A stretch of DNA of 64,000 nt from UBA10438 sp044238605. GTDB taxonomy: Bacteria; Bacteroidota; Ignavibacteria; Kapaibacteriales; Kapaibacteriaceae. Both the position numbers and the translations under genes were made by a program. The stretch spans positions 1 through 64,000 of the forward strand of contig JBIICY010000007.1 of assembly GCA_044238605.1 (NCBI GenBank). Direction: 5' to 3'. Under the pieces are notes generated by a model. It was given only the letters and a program-made list of their open reading frames with translations, was not told where the DNA came from and did no database searches. Of this stretch, positions 16,882 through 25,927 are shown piece after piece. Position 1 is the first letter of the stretch; every line of letters starts with the position of its first letter.

Positions 16882-18287
16882 GTGTTAAGCAACGCACGCT
16901 GAGTGCAGAAGTAACAATGGATGGTGTTGGGCTCCACACTGGTAGCCTTACATCAATGACGTTTAAACCAGCTCCGGAGAATAGCGGCTACCGTTTTGTC
17001 CGTACGGATCTGCCAGGTAGCCCCGTAATCCCGGCAATCGTAGACAACGTTATCGAAATTGCCCGCGGCACTACGCTTGCAGTTGGCGATGCACGCGTGC
17101 ATACCGTGGAGCACGTGCTGGCTGCGCTAGTGGGTATGGGAGTAGATAATTGTACGATCGAGCTCTCGAATAACGAGCCGCCCGTTGGAGACGGCTCTTC
17201 AATGCCGTACGTTGAGATGATTCAAAAGGTTGGCGTAGTGGAGCAGAATGCCATGCGCAACGAAATCATCATCGACGAGCCAATCCGCTATGTCGATGAA
17301 CAACGTGGTACAGAGATCGTTGCACTGCCGAATGACGCCTATCGTGTAACGGTGATGGTGGACTACAAGAATCCGGCACTGGGTTCGCAGCATACAGGGT
17401 TATTCGATATGGGCAAGGAGTTCGTCACGGAATTCGCACCTGCCCGCACATTCTGTTTCCTCCACGAAGTAGTTGCGCTCTATAAACAGGGGCTGATTCA
17501 AGGGGGCAATCTTGATAATGCCATCGTGATCGTTGACCAGGAAATGTCTGACGAGGATCTGCGCTCAACGCTTGCATCAATGGGAGTTTCGGGCAATGCT
17601 GTGCTTGGAACAACTGGCCTGCTCAACAACAACGCTCTTCGGTTTCCGAACGAGCCTGCACGACATAAACTACTCGACATGGTTGGAGACCTTGCACTTA
17701 TCGGGTACCCAATTCGCGGACAAGTTCTGGCCGCTCTTCCCGGGCATGCAGCCAACATTGAGTTTGCACGTAAGGTGCGCAAGAAATACGAGGGCAAACC
17801 AACCCCACGTAGGTTTTCAACGAACTCGGCTTCGACGGTCTTTGATGCCAATGCAATCTTGAAAATGCTGCCGCACCGATATCCGTTTTTGATGGTTGAT
17901 CGCATCGTGGAATATTCACCCGACGCAAACCGCATTGTTGGTGTGAAGAATATCACAGCAAATGAGCCACAGTTCATGGGACACTTCCCTCAGAGGCCGA
18001 TCTTTCCAGGGGTTCTGATCATGGAGGCTATGGCCCAGACAGGGTGTCTCCTGCTGATCTCGAAGGGGATTGATCCAGAAAAGAAACTGGTTGTCTTTAC
18101 TGGTATGAACAATGTGAAGTTTAGAAGAGAAGTAGTTCCTGGCGATCAGCTGGTGATGGAACTGGAGATGACCAGATTCAGGTTTAATATCTGTCAGCTC
18201 GTAGGAAAGGCTTACGTAGACGGACAGCTCGCAGCAGAGGCAGAACTTCAGGCAGCTGTAGTAGATAGAGAGGCGGCACAGTCATGA
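16878..18287 (+). CDS. lpxC-fabZ: Bifunctional LpxC deacetylase / FabZ dehydratase fusion
   Basis: The protein has 469 residues with two enzymes in one chain. Residues 1-305 are LpxC, with VTMDGVGLHTG, the zinc motif HTVEHVLAAL, and HKLLDMVGDLALIGYPIRG with the later GHAANIEF. Residues about 323-469 are FabZ, with LPHRYPFLMVDRI (catalytic His near 333) and FPGVLIMEAMAQTG (catalytic Glu). LpxC commits UDP-acyl-GlcNAc to lipid A, while FabZ dehydrates 3-hydroxyacyl-ACP, the shared precursor, so the fusion couples the branch point. This fusion is characteristic of the Bacteroidota/Chlorobiota group and is a taxonomic marker here. Confidence 0.97.
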   Translation: MSVKQRTLSAEVTMDGVGLHTGSLTSMTFKPAPENSGYRFVRTDLPGSPVIPAIVDNVIEIARGTTLAVGDARVHTVEHVLAALVGMGVDNCTIELSNNEPPVGDGSSMPYVEMIQKVGVVEQNAMRNEIIIDEPIRYVDEQRGTEIVALPNDAYRVTVMVDYKNPALGSQHTGLFDMGKEFVTEFAPARTFCFLHEVVALYKQGLIQGGNLDNAIVIVDQEMSDEDLRSTLASMGVSGNAVLGTTGLLNNNALRFPNEPARHKLLDMVGDLALIGYPIRGQVLAALPGHAANIEFARKVRKKYEGKPTPRRFSTNSASTVFDANAILKMLPHRYPFLMVDRIVEYSPDANRIVGVKNITANEPQFMGHFPQRPIFPGVLIMEAMAQTGCLLLISKGIDPEKKLVVFTGMNNVKFRREVVPGDQLVMELEMTRFRFNICQLVGKAYVDGQLAAEAELQAAVVDREAAQS

Positions 18288-19057
18288 TTCACGCAACAGC
18301 AATAGTCTCGCCAAAGGCGCACATAGGCAGCGATGTCTCCATAGGTCCGTATAGTGTGATCGAGGACGACGTTGTCGTTGGTGACCGCACGGTACTTATG
18401 AGTCATGTAGTGCTTGGCAATGGGGCTCGCATCGGCTCAGATGTTGTGATCCATCCCAATGCTGTTATCAGCACCGCGCCCCAAGACCTTAAGTATGCCA
18501 ACGAGCCAACACGCGCGATCATCGGAGATCGCACAGTGATCCGTGAATGCGTTACGGTAAACAGAGGTACAACTGCGAGTGGTCAGGCCTCGGTGGGCAG
18601 TGATTGCCTGCTAATGGCGTACGTGCACGTTGCGCACGACTGTGTTGTGGGGAATCACGTGATCATGGCAAATAGCGTGCAGCTTGGCGGACACGTTGAA
18701 GTGGGTGATTGGGCCATCATTGGTGGTTTAACCGGTGTGCACCAGTTCTGCCGCATTGGCGCACATAGTATGGTCGGTGCCTGCTCACGAGTTGTGAAGG
18801 ATGTTCCGCCGTTTACGCTCTGCGGCAAAGAGCCGCTGAGTGTTGAAGGAATCAATGCCGTTGGCCTTCGAAGAAGAGGCTTTACGCCGGAAGCCGTGAG
18901 TGCGATTGACGAGTTCTATAACGTGCTTCTGCGAAGCGGACACAACACGTCTGATGGACTGCGCGCGTACGAAGCGGCTTGGAGTGATTCAATCTCCGTT
19001 GACGTGCAATACTGCATCGACTTTGTGCGCTCTTCAAAGCGTGGTATCTACCGGTAA
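18284..19057 (+). CDS. lpxA: UDP-N-acetylglucosamine acyltransferase
   Basis: The protein has 257 residues, the family length, with a left-handed beta-helix of hexapeptide repeats from IHATAIVSPKAHIGSDVSIGPY onward. The catalytic segment LMAYVHVAHDCVVGNH and the C-terminal helical region (GLRRRGFTPEAVSAI) are typical of LpxA. It carries out the first acylation of lipid A synthesis. It overlaps lpxC-fabZ by 4 bp and its TAA overlaps the ATG of the next gene. Confidence 0.97.
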   Translation: MIHATAIVSPKAHIGSDVSIGPYSVIEDDVVVGDRTVLMSHVVLGNGARIGSDVVIHPNAVISTAPQDLKYANEPTRAIIGDRTVIRECVTVNRGTTASGQASVGSDCLLMAYVHVAHDCVVGNHVIMANSVQLGGHVEVGDWAIIGGLTGVHQFCRIGAHSMVGACSRVVKDVPPFTLCGKEPLSVEGINAVGLRRRGFTPEAVSAIDEFYNVLLRSGHNTSDGLRAYEAAWSDSISVDVQYCIDFVRSSKRGIYR

Positions 19058-19839
19058 TGATCGTGCGACTGATTGGGTGCCTCTTTGCTGCTCAGGTTGC
19101 GCTGCATGCAGGTGCTGTTGCTGGTGATGTAGAGCGTCTGTACGCAAACCCCTTTGAAGCACGAATTCAATTGATTGGGCAGCTTGCACCCAAGACACTG
19201 CGGCTAGACATTGGTGCAGCGCCAGTGTTGTTTCGATTCGATTCTACCTACACCGTCTCAACAGAGTTTTTTACGCTTACGCGGCTCAGGTCGGAGGGTA
19301 ATCTGAAGTTTCCAGTAGAGACAGCAGACTACTGGTTCGGATTTACTGGGTCTTATGCACCTGCTGGGTCCAACGTGAATGTGCGCATGCGCGTGGCACA
19401 CATATCATCGCACCTCGTAGACGGATATGCGAACGCGCAGGGAGTGTTCGATCGTCAACTGCCCTTTGTCTACAGCAGGGAGTTTGTAGAAACGATTGCC
19501 ACCTATACCGTCGATGGATTCCGTCCGTATGCCGGTCTTACATGGGTGTGGTCGATTCAGCCACGGTACTTTGACCGCATCATCCCGCATATCGGGTTTG
19601 ACTACCGACACGATCTCGGCAACGGATTCATCGCTCGATGCGGACATGATGCTCGCTGGATTGGCATCAATGGAACCTACGTACCTCAGCATGCTACGCA
19701 GATCGGCATCGAACAACGACATACGTCTGGCACATCCACAGGAATTCACCTTTACAGATTCGACGGACGCAGCATTCATGGAATGTTTGCCAATCAAGGT
19801 GAGTCCTATCTTGGCATCGGGTTATCCTACACCTACTGA
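19057..19839 (+). CDS. Predicted outer-membrane/exported protein, DUF1207-like
   Basis: The protein has 260 residues with a signal peptide (about 1-22). The mature part opens with LYANPFEARIQLIGQLAP and continues with amphipathic strands (DYWFGFTGSY, YAGLTWVWSIQP, SYLGIGLSYTY), ending in a tyrosine as outer-membrane barrels often do. The opening segment and the FPVETADYWFGF motif recall DUF1207 proteins. It is the last gene of the lpx operon by TAATG coupling, so it may serve the outer membrane. The function is unknown and the family call is moderate. Confidence 0.65.
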   Translation: MIVRLIGCLFAAQVALHAGAVAGDVERLYANPFEARIQLIGQLAPKTLRLDIGAAPVLFRFDSTYTVSTEFFTLTRLRSEGNLKFPVETADYWFGFTGSYAPAGSNVNVRMRVAHISSHLVDGYANAQGVFDRQLPFVYSREFVETIATYTVDGFRPYAGLTWVWSIQPRYFDRIIPHIGFDYRHDLGNGFIARCGHDARWIGINGTYVPQHATQIGIEQRHTSGTSTGIHLYRFDGRSIHGMFANQGESYLGIGLSYTY

Positions 19840-19909
19840 AGACCACGAGCCAACTTGCGCCGTATTTTCGTGTTTTCTCACGAACACTTAGCCCCCTAAC
19901 AAACGCACT

Positions 19910-21004
19910 ATGGGAATTGCCTGCGGAATCGTGGGTTTGCCGAACGTTGGTAAATCCACCCTGTTCAACGCGCTTACTTCAAACGAAGCAGAAGCTGCCA
20001 ACTATCCTTTTTGCACGATCGATCCCAACGTTGGGATTGTAAACGTCCCCGACCCACGACTGAAAAAGTTGGTAGATGTGTATCAGACCGACAAGGAAGT
20101 GCCAACAACGGTAGAGTTTGTAGACATTGCAGGCCTTGTGAAAGGGGCTTCCAAGGGCGAAGGACTCGGCAATCAGTTTCTGGGGAACATCCGTGCATGC
20201 GACGCCGTGGCACACGTAGTGCGCTGCTTTACAGACGACAACGTTGTGCATGTGCATGGTGGAGTGAACCCGCTGCACGATATCGACATCATCGAAACAG
20301 AGCTCATCCTGAAAGACGTTGAGTCGGTTGAAAAGCGCATGGAAACTGTCAACAAAAAGGTCCGCGCCAACGACAAGGATGCCAAGGAAGAGTACGAGAT
20401 TCTCGGTGTTCTGCGTTCTCATCTCGACGGCGGTAAGCCTGCGCGCAGCTTTGCTCGCGAAGACAAGGCCGCAGCCATCATAAAGCAGCTTCAGCTGCTC
20501 ACAGACAAGCCTGTGATGTACGTTGCAAACACGGATGAAGCTGGTGTAAAGAATGGCAACGAATACCTTACAGCCGTTCGTGAACGTGCAGCTTCAGAAG
20601 GCGCTGTTGTTGTGCCGATCTGCGCAAAGATCGAAGCTGAGATTGCGCTTTTGGAGGACGATGACAGGGCAATGTTCCTTGCTGATCTTGGCATGGAAGA
20701 GCCGGGGCTAGACCGTGTTATTCGCGAAGCCTATCGTCTGCTTGGATTGATAACCTACTTTACTGCCGGCAAGAAAGAGTGTAGGGCCTGGACTGTGCGT
20801 CAGGGCGCTACAGCACCTCAGGCAGCCGGAGTGATCCATACCGATTTTGAGCGCGGGTTTATTCGTGCAGAGGTTATGTCGTACACAGACTGGGACCGCC
20901 TTGGCACCGAGCAGTCGGTAAAGGATGCTGGTTTGTATCGTGTAGAAGGAAAAGAGTACATCGTCAAGGACGGCGATATCATGTACTTCCGTTTTAACGT
21001 ATAA
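19910..21004 (+). CDS. ychF: Redox-regulated ATPase/GTPase YchF (Obg family)
   Basis: The protein has 364 residues with the complete OBG layout: P-loop GLPNVGKSTLFNALT, switch NYPFCTIDPNVGIV, G3 DIAGLVKGASKGEGLGNQFL, the helical insertion (about 130-200), the NTDE variant of G4 (which makes YchF prefer ATP over GTP), and the C-terminal TGS domain with YFTAGKKECRAWTV and the DIMYFRFNV end. It binds ribosomes and affects stress responses. There is no Shine-Dalgarno-like sequence before the ATG. Confidence 0.97.
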   Translation: MGIACGIVGLPNVGKSTLFNALTSNEAEAANYPFCTIDPNVGIVNVPDPRLKKLVDVYQTDKEVPTTVEFVDIAGLVKGASKGEGLGNQFLGNIRACDAVAHVVRCFTDDNVVHVHGGVNPLHDIDIIETELILKDVESVEKRMETVNKKVRANDKDAKEEYEILGVLRSHLDGGKPARSFAREDKAAAIIKQLQLLTDKPVMYVANTDEAGVKNGNEYLTAVRERAASEGAVVVPICAKIEAEIALLEDDDRAMFLADLGMEEPGLDRVIREAYRLLGLITYFTAGKKECRAWTVRQGATAPQAAGVIHTDFERGFIRAEVMSYTDWDRLGTEQSVKDAGLYRVEGKEYIVKDGDIMYFRFNV

Positions 21005-21012
21005 GGATCATC

Positions 21013-21708
21013 ATGGCATTTCTTGGTCATTCCGCACGCTTACGTGTGCACCACGAAGCCCCCTCACAGGCGGCACTTGCATGGGTTGCGTTGGGTTTTG
21101 AGCAAGAAACGGCTACGGAAACCGAAGTTCACCTTACTGATGGGCAGATCTTTGTGTGCCTTGTACAGGGTGCACCTTCACTAGGTCAACTCGAGTACGT
21201 TGCCGCGTCGCTGCAGAGCGTAAAGGATAAACTTCTCGCAGCAGGTCAGGTGCTTGATGTTGTATCGCAGACTGAGATACGTTTTGCAGGCCCCGGCAAG
21301 CTGGACTATCTGATCACACCTGCAACCGCGCACAATGTTGTGCACAGAACAGGCGACAGCAACGCTGTGCTTGGATATCTGGACTCGCTCGTTGTGTCTG
21401 TAGAGGATGCCGACGCAAGCGCGGTGTGGGCACAGAAATGCGGCTACTTTATTGCTGAGGCTACCGGACGTGACATTCCGTGTGTGGATGTAACCGATGG
21501 AATCTGGATGCTTTCCTTCCGGGAGCAGGGTATTGTAGCCCCGTTCCTGCATTACACAGCAGACATTGATGACGAATGGATAGACGAGATTGCGTCTGTA
21601 TTTCCATCTGCACAGATCCACAGGGACTCTCAAGGGGATGCTGTGCTGATTGTCTGCAACATGCCGGGCGAAGTCCGGATCATGATCACCAACGACGAAA
21701 TAGAGTAA
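21013..21708 (+). CDS. Hypothetical VOC/glyoxalase-like protein
   Basis: The protein has 231 residues, is soluble and has no signal peptide. Two similar halves are visible: about 5-115 (HSARLRVHHEAPSQAALAWVALGF, then DGQIFVCLVQG) and about 118-225 (YLDSLVVSVEDADASAVWAQKCGYF, then VDVTDGIWMLSF). The beta-alpha-beta pattern with a G[FY]F hinge resembles paired VOC modules, but no set of metal-binding His/Glu residues is obvious, so the enzyme activity may be lost. AAGGATC precedes the ATG. It lies between ychF and the HAD gene and is probably co-transcribed. Confidence 0.6.
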   Translation: MAFLGHSARLRVHHEAPSQAALAWVALGFEQETATETEVHLTDGQIFVCLVQGAPSLGQLEYVAASLQSVKDKLLAAGQVLDVVSQTEIRFAGPGKLDYLITPATAHNVVHRTGDSNAVLGYLDSLVVSVEDADASAVWAQKCGYFIAEATGRDIPCVDVTDGIWMLSFREQGIVAPFLHYTADIDDEWIDEIASVFPSAQIHRDSQGDAVLIVCNMPGEVRIMITNDEIE

Positions 21709-21714
21709 CAGACT

Positions 21715-22377
21715 ATGAAGCCTGCACTCGTTCTATTCGACCTCGACGGCACGCTGATCGATTCGCGAAGAGGAATCGTTCATTCATTGCGCTTGGCACT
21801 TGAAGACTCAAAGGTAAGCGTTCCTGAAGATCATGATTTTACTTGGTGTCTAGGTGCCTCGTTGTGGAAGATCTTCGAGCACTACATGCAGACAACAGAT
21901 AGAGTCCGCTTAGAGCATGCCGTTGCCACCTACAGGCACATCTATCGCGACGGGCCAATGTTTGAGTACGACATCTACGAAGGCGTAGCAGAAACACTGT
22001 TGCACTTGACTGCTTCCGGCGTGCGTGTAGCCGTGGCCACTGCAAAGGCCCACGAATACGCTCGAGAAGTAATCGATGCGTCGGTACTTCGTAATTCGAT
22101 ACACCACGTCTATGGTTCGGAGTTAGACGGCACGAACGTGGAAAAGCGCGACTTGCTGCGGCACATCCTTGCCGTTGAAGGAACGCCAGCGCATGACGTG
22201 ATCATGATCGGTGACCGCCATCACGATATCGATGGTGCCCGTGCAAATGGAGTGGCAAACATTGGAGTGCTCTATGGCTATGGTACAGCCGAAGAGCTGG
22301 CCCATGCCGACACCACAGTGGACAGTGCAGCTGCGATAACTTCAGCTATAGCGGAGCTTGAGGCTCCGTCCCGATAG
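21715..22377 (+). CDS. HAD-family phosphatase (phosphoglycolate phosphatase-like)
   Basis: The protein has 220 residues. HAD motif I FDLDGTLIDS (nucleophile Asp plus acid/base Asp), motif II in VRVAVATAKA, Lys motif III near VEKRDLLRH, and motif IV MIGDRHHDIDGARANG are all present, with an alpha-helical C1 cap (about 18-85). This is the Gph/PpaX type, which removes phosphate from small metabolites; the substrate is not determinable. It lies 6 bp after the preceding gene and 8 bp before queG. Confidence 0.9.
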   Translation: MKPALVLFDLDGTLIDSRRGIVHSLRLALEDSKVSVPEDHDFTWCLGASLWKIFEHYMQTTDRVRLEHAVATYRHIYRDGPMFEYDIYEGVAETLLHLTASGVRVAVATAKAHEYAREVIDASVLRNSIHHVYGSELDGTNVEKRDLLRHILAVEGTPAHDVIMIGDRHHDIDGARANGVANIGVLYGYGTAEELAHADTTVDSAAAITSAIAELEAPSR

Positions 22378-22385
22378 GCCTGTTG

Positions 22386-23336
22386 ATGGATGCACGCGAA
22401 CTGACACGCCGCATAAAGATTGCAGCAGCAGAACTTGGGTTCGATGCTGTTGGCATTGCTGCTGCAGAGCCGCTGGAAGATGAACACGCGCGATACATGC
22501 GATGGATCGAGCAGGGAATGCATGGCCAAATGCAGTACATGGAGCGCAACGCTGAGGTGCGTCATGATGTGCGGCACATCGTCCCCAACGCCAAGAGCGT
22601 TATCGTTGTAGCAAAGAACTACTTCACTCCATTTGAGCATGGTGAGGTTGGCAAGATTGCCAGGTATGCATGGGGCGATGACTACCACGACGTGCTGCCT
22701 CCGATGCTTGATGCATTGATCGAGTCGATAGATCAGATCAATCCAGGCAGCAGTTCTCGTCGGTACACAGATACCGGACCCGTGTTAGAAAAAGCCTGGG
22801 CTGTAAGAGCAGGGATTGGCTGGCAAGGCAAGAACGGAAACATTATCCGCAGGGATATCGGCAGCTGGTTCTTTATTGGAGTGGTGATTACTTCGGCAGA
22901 CCTTGAACCGGATGAGCCTATGCAGGACTACTGTGGTTCGTGCACGGCATGCATCGACTCTTGTCCAACGAAGGCAATTGTGCAACCGGCGGTAGTCGAC
23001 GCACGGTCGTGTATCTCCTATTGGACCATCGAGACCAAGGCCGATGTCGAGATCCCGCTGCCAATTGCTGAGCATCTCGACGGGTGGCTGTTTGGATGCG
23101 ATGTGTGTCAGGACGTCTGCCCGTGGAACCGATTTGAGAAGCCAACAAATGAAGAGCGGTTCCTGCCACGAAATGGTGAGTCCACACTTGATCCCCAACA
23201 GATCGTAACTTTGCAGCCCGAAACATTTGCCGAGCGTTTTCGTCGAAGTCCGCTGAAACGTCCAAAGCTGGCTGGACTGCAGCGAAACGCACAGGCACTG
23301 ATCAACAATCAAGAACACGACAAGGCATCGAGCTGA
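22386..23336 (+). CDS. queG: Epoxyqueuosine reductase
   Basis: The protein has 316 residues from the ATG at 22386 (an in-frame TTG lies one codon upstream). It has a corrinoid-binding N-terminal domain, then two [4Fe-4S] cluster motifs CGSCTACIDSCPTKA and CDVCQDVCPWN, and the short C-terminal helical region. It catalyses the last step of queuosine synthesis in tRNA anticodons and needs cobalamin. There are 2 bp between it and trxB. Confidence 0.95.
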   Translation: MDARELTRRIKIAAAELGFDAVGIAAAEPLEDEHARYMRWIEQGMHGQMQYMERNAEVRHDVRHIVPNAKSVIVVAKNYFTPFEHGEVGKIARYAWGDDYHDVLPPMLDALIESIDQINPGSSSRRYTDTGPVLEKAWAVRAGIGWQGKNGNIIRRDIGSWFFIGVVITSADLEPDEPMQDYCGSCTACIDSCPTKAIVQPAVVDARSCISYWTIETKADVEIPLPIAEHLDGWLFGCDVCQDVCPWNRFEKPTNEERFLPRNGESTLDPQQIVTLQPETFAERFRRSPLKRPKLAGLQRNAQALINNQEHDKASS

Positions 23337-23338
23337 CC

Positions 23339-24286
23339 ATGGCACATACAGATATTGCAATCATCGGATCTGGACCCGCAGGATTTACAGCGGCACTTTA
23401 TGCAAGCAGAGCTAATCTGGGCGTGGTGATCTTTGAGGGGTCGCAGCCTGGCGGACAGCTCACGATCACAACCGAAGTTGAGAATTACCCTGGCTTCGAG
23501 CATGGCATCATGGGCCCCGAACTCATGGATGTGCTTCGCAAGCAGGCCCACCGGTTTGGTGCCGTTTCCAAGTACGAACTTGTTACGAAGGTTGATGCTT
23601 CGTCACGTCCATTCGTGCTCACGAATGAGAAGGGCGAAACAACCACTGCCGATGCAGTGATCATTGCAACTGGTGCAACGGCAAAGCTTCTTGGCGCTCC
23701 TGGTGAACAGGAGTACATGGGCTTTGGTGTAAGTGCATGTGCCACATGTGACGGGTTCTTCTTCCGCGGACTGCACGTTTTCGTGGTTGGAGGGGGCGAT
23801 ACAGCAATGGAGGAGGCGAACTACTTAACTCGCTTTGCCGAAACCGTAACGATCGTTCATCGTAGGGAAGACTTCCGCGCCTCGAAGATCATGGTCGATC
23901 GCGCTAAGGCAAACCCAAAGGTCAAGTTCCTGCTGAATGCCATCGTTGATGAGTACGTTGGCACGTCTGTTAATGGCATGAAAAAGCTAACACATCTTCG
24001 CATCCGCAATACGGTAACAAACGAGGTGTCGGATGTTCCGGCAGATGGCGCATTTGTTGCAATCGGACATCAGCCCAACACATCGTTGTTCGCAGGTATG
24101 CTGGACATGGACGACGTAGGGTACATCAAGACTGTTGGTAAGTCATCGTATACCAACGTTCCCGGCATCTTTGCCTGTGGTGATGCACAAGACAGTGTGT
24201 ACCGTCAGGCCATTACTGCAGCCGGATCGGGATGTATGGCAGCTATTGATGCAGAACGCTGGCTCGAAGAAACACGTCACGCGTAA
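23339..24286 (+). CDS. trxB: Thioredoxin reductase
   Basis: The protein has 315 residues with the FAD motif GSGPAGFTAALYASRA, redox-active C134-A-T-C137 in ACATCDG, the NADPH motif VVGGGDTAMEEA and the C-terminal FAD motif GIFACGDAQD. It reduces thioredoxin with NADPH. It ends 15 bp from the convergent VWA/OmpA-like gene. A perfect 7-bp hairpin (GTCACGC, GCGTGAC) at 24276-24294 spans its stop codon. Confidence 0.97.
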   Translation: MAHTDIAIIGSGPAGFTAALYASRANLGVVIFEGSQPGGQLTITTEVENYPGFEHGIMGPELMDVLRKQAHRFGAVSKYELVTKVDASSRPFVLTNEKGETTTADAVIIATGATAKLLGAPGEQEYMGFGVSACATCDGFFFRGLHVFVVGGGDTAMEEANYLTRFAETVTIVHRREDFRASKIMVDRAKANPKVKFLLNAIVDEYVGTSVNGMKKLTHLRIRNTVTNEVSDVPADGAFVAIGHQPNTSLFAGMLDMDDVGYIKTVGKSSYTNVPGIFACGDAQDSVYRQAITAAGSGCMAAIDAERWLEETRHA

Positions 24287-24294
24287 TGCGTGAC
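24276..24294. terminator. Hairpin at the trxB / VWA-OmpA convergent junction
   Basis: GTCACGC and GCGTGAC form a 7-bp stem with a 5-nt loop over the trxB stop. No T-run follows, so it may be an attenuating or mRNA-stabilising hairpin rather than an intrinsic terminator. Confidence 0.35.
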
Positions 24295-24301
24295 TAGCGT
24301 C

Positions 24302-25927
24302 TTACTCAACGATCGTATACCGTGGCTTATACTGCTTTTTGATCTTGGCCGCGGCGGCATCGGCAAGTGCTTTCGACTGGTAGCCCCATAAAACAATTCT
24401 ATAGGCTACGTCGCCTTTGTCAATAACAGGCTCGTAGTATACCTGATAGTCGCGTGCAACCCATACCGAGCGTTGCTTTGTGGCTTCGTCTTCGTTGCTA
24501 ACCTGATCAACAATGATCGTAGATGGTCGTTGTTCTGATGTGATCAGAACGGCCTCTACGCGATTGTTCATGAGTCTGCGGGAACCGTCGTCCTGAAAGT
24601 AATACCGAGGTTTACGACTGCCCTCACTTCGGGTAATCACTTGCTTATCGAGTGCGCCGTTGATCAGGAGGAAGTTCTTTACGTTCTCGGCCCGCTCCAA
24701 TGCCCGTTGATCTGCAGCCTCTGCAACATCCGATCCAACGTGACCGGAGAGCTCGATCTTCATGTTTATGTCCTCAGATAACCGCTCGGCGATCGAGAGT
24801 AAGAGGGGATAGTACTGCTGAAGTCCGTTGTCGGTTTGATCTTCGAACAACGCAACAACGGCAGGCGACGTGCTAATCTGCAGCTCTCGAGGAGTAAGGA
24901 TGATCGAATCTGCAATTGTAGGTTGAATGCTGTCGCCCTGGAGTTCTACACGCAGCCACGGCGAATCACAGTCTGCAACCTCCTCCACGCCCGCCTGTGC
25001 AGTGAGCGCAGAGTTCCAGCGCTGTGCATAAAGAATCTCACGGATGATATCGCCGATCGTTGAGGCATCGTCTTCTTCAACTGTGTAGACACATCCGCCA
25101 GTGTAGGAGGCAATGTAGCGCAAAGGGTATGATGCCATGTCGTAGCCCACGCGAATAACGTAGGCGGCAATGCCAGCATCCTTGAGATAGCGCGCAACAT
25201 CTCGCGAATTCCATATCGCCGATGCGTTGTCTCCTGATGTTGTAACGATGATGAGTGACTTTACTCCCGCTGCCTGTTCCAGCTCGCGCGTAGCAGAAAT
25301 CGCCGAAGCATACAACGCCGAAACACCCGAAGCAGGACGTAGTTCATCTGGAGAGAGATTCTCAAGCACTCTCTGAGCAGGGCCCAGCCTCTGAAGGATC
25401 GTCAGCGACTGATTAAACGATCCAACTCCGATGCTATCTGATAAGGGGGCTCCACCGACAAGTGCAGACTTTATGCTCAGAACCACATCACGTGTAAGTG
25501 TGCCAGACATGATCGAGTTATCAACGGCGATGAACGCCGCAGAGCTTGCATGTTTTACAGAGGTGGAAGAAGCTTCAAGGTCCGACGTAAATGAAATCGG
25601 AGACTGACTGCGGCAGACAACTCTGGTGGATATGCGCGATGCTGCAGATTGCAGTGGCGCGAAGTTTCCATCGGAATCAAGCGTAAGAAGTCGAACAGTC
25701 AATGAGCCATCGGGCTGCTTGCTGATGCCGCTGATTTTGAGTCGTGAGATCAAAGGGAGAGAATCTTTTGTGAGCCCCCTGAAATACTGACTGCGTGTTG
25801 TGGATCGATCCAGCTCTGGTCCGGTTGATATTCCCTGTGCCAGCAATCCCGGTTGCACGGCAATGAACGTGCAACTGAGCGCAAATGCTGTATACCATCT
25901 ATTGCATAGTCGGCCGATAGTGATCAT
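24302..25927 (-). CDS. Exported protein with VWA-like and OmpA-like domains
   Basis: The protein has 541 residues with a signal peptide ending near LLAQ (31). The middle (about 125-300) looks like a von Willebrand A fold (AAFIAVDNSIMSG...SLIIVTTSGDNAS), but the metal site is degenerate because DNSIM replaces DxSxS. Residues about 365-475 resemble an OmpA C-terminal peptidoglycan-binding domain (IELSGHVGSDVAE, RALERAENVKNFL, NNRVEAVLI). The tail (about 490-541) has a SPOR-like pattern (YRIVLWGYQSKALADAAAAKI). It is likely a periplasmic or outer-membrane protein touching peptidoglycan. It overlaps the ClpB-like gene by 4 bp. Confidence 0.75.
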   Translation of the reverse strand: MITIGRLCNRWYTAFALSCTFIAVQPGLLAQGISTGPELDRSTTRSQYFRGLTKDSLPLISRLKISGISKQPDGSLTVRLLTLDSDGNFAPLQSAASRISTRVVCRSQSPISFTSDLEASSTSVKHASSAAFIAVDNSIMSGTLTRDVVLSIKSALVGGAPLSDSIGVGSFNQSLTILQRLGPAQRVLENLSPDELRPASGVSALYASAISATRELEQAAGVKSLIIVTTSGDNASAIWNSRDVARYLKDAGIAAYVIRVGYDMASYPLRYIASYTGGCVYTVEEDDASTIGDIIREILYAQRWNSALTAQAGVEEVADCDSPWLRVELQGDSIQPTIADSIILTPRELQISTSPAVVALFEDQTDNGLQQYYPLLLSIAERLSEDINMKIELSGHVGSDVAEAADQRALERAENVKNFLLINGALDKQVITRSEGSRKPRYYFQDDGSRRLMNNRVEAVLITSEQRPSTIIVDQVSNEDEATKQRSVWVARDYQVYYEPVIDKGDVAYRIVLWGYQSKALADAAAAKIKKQYKPRYTIVE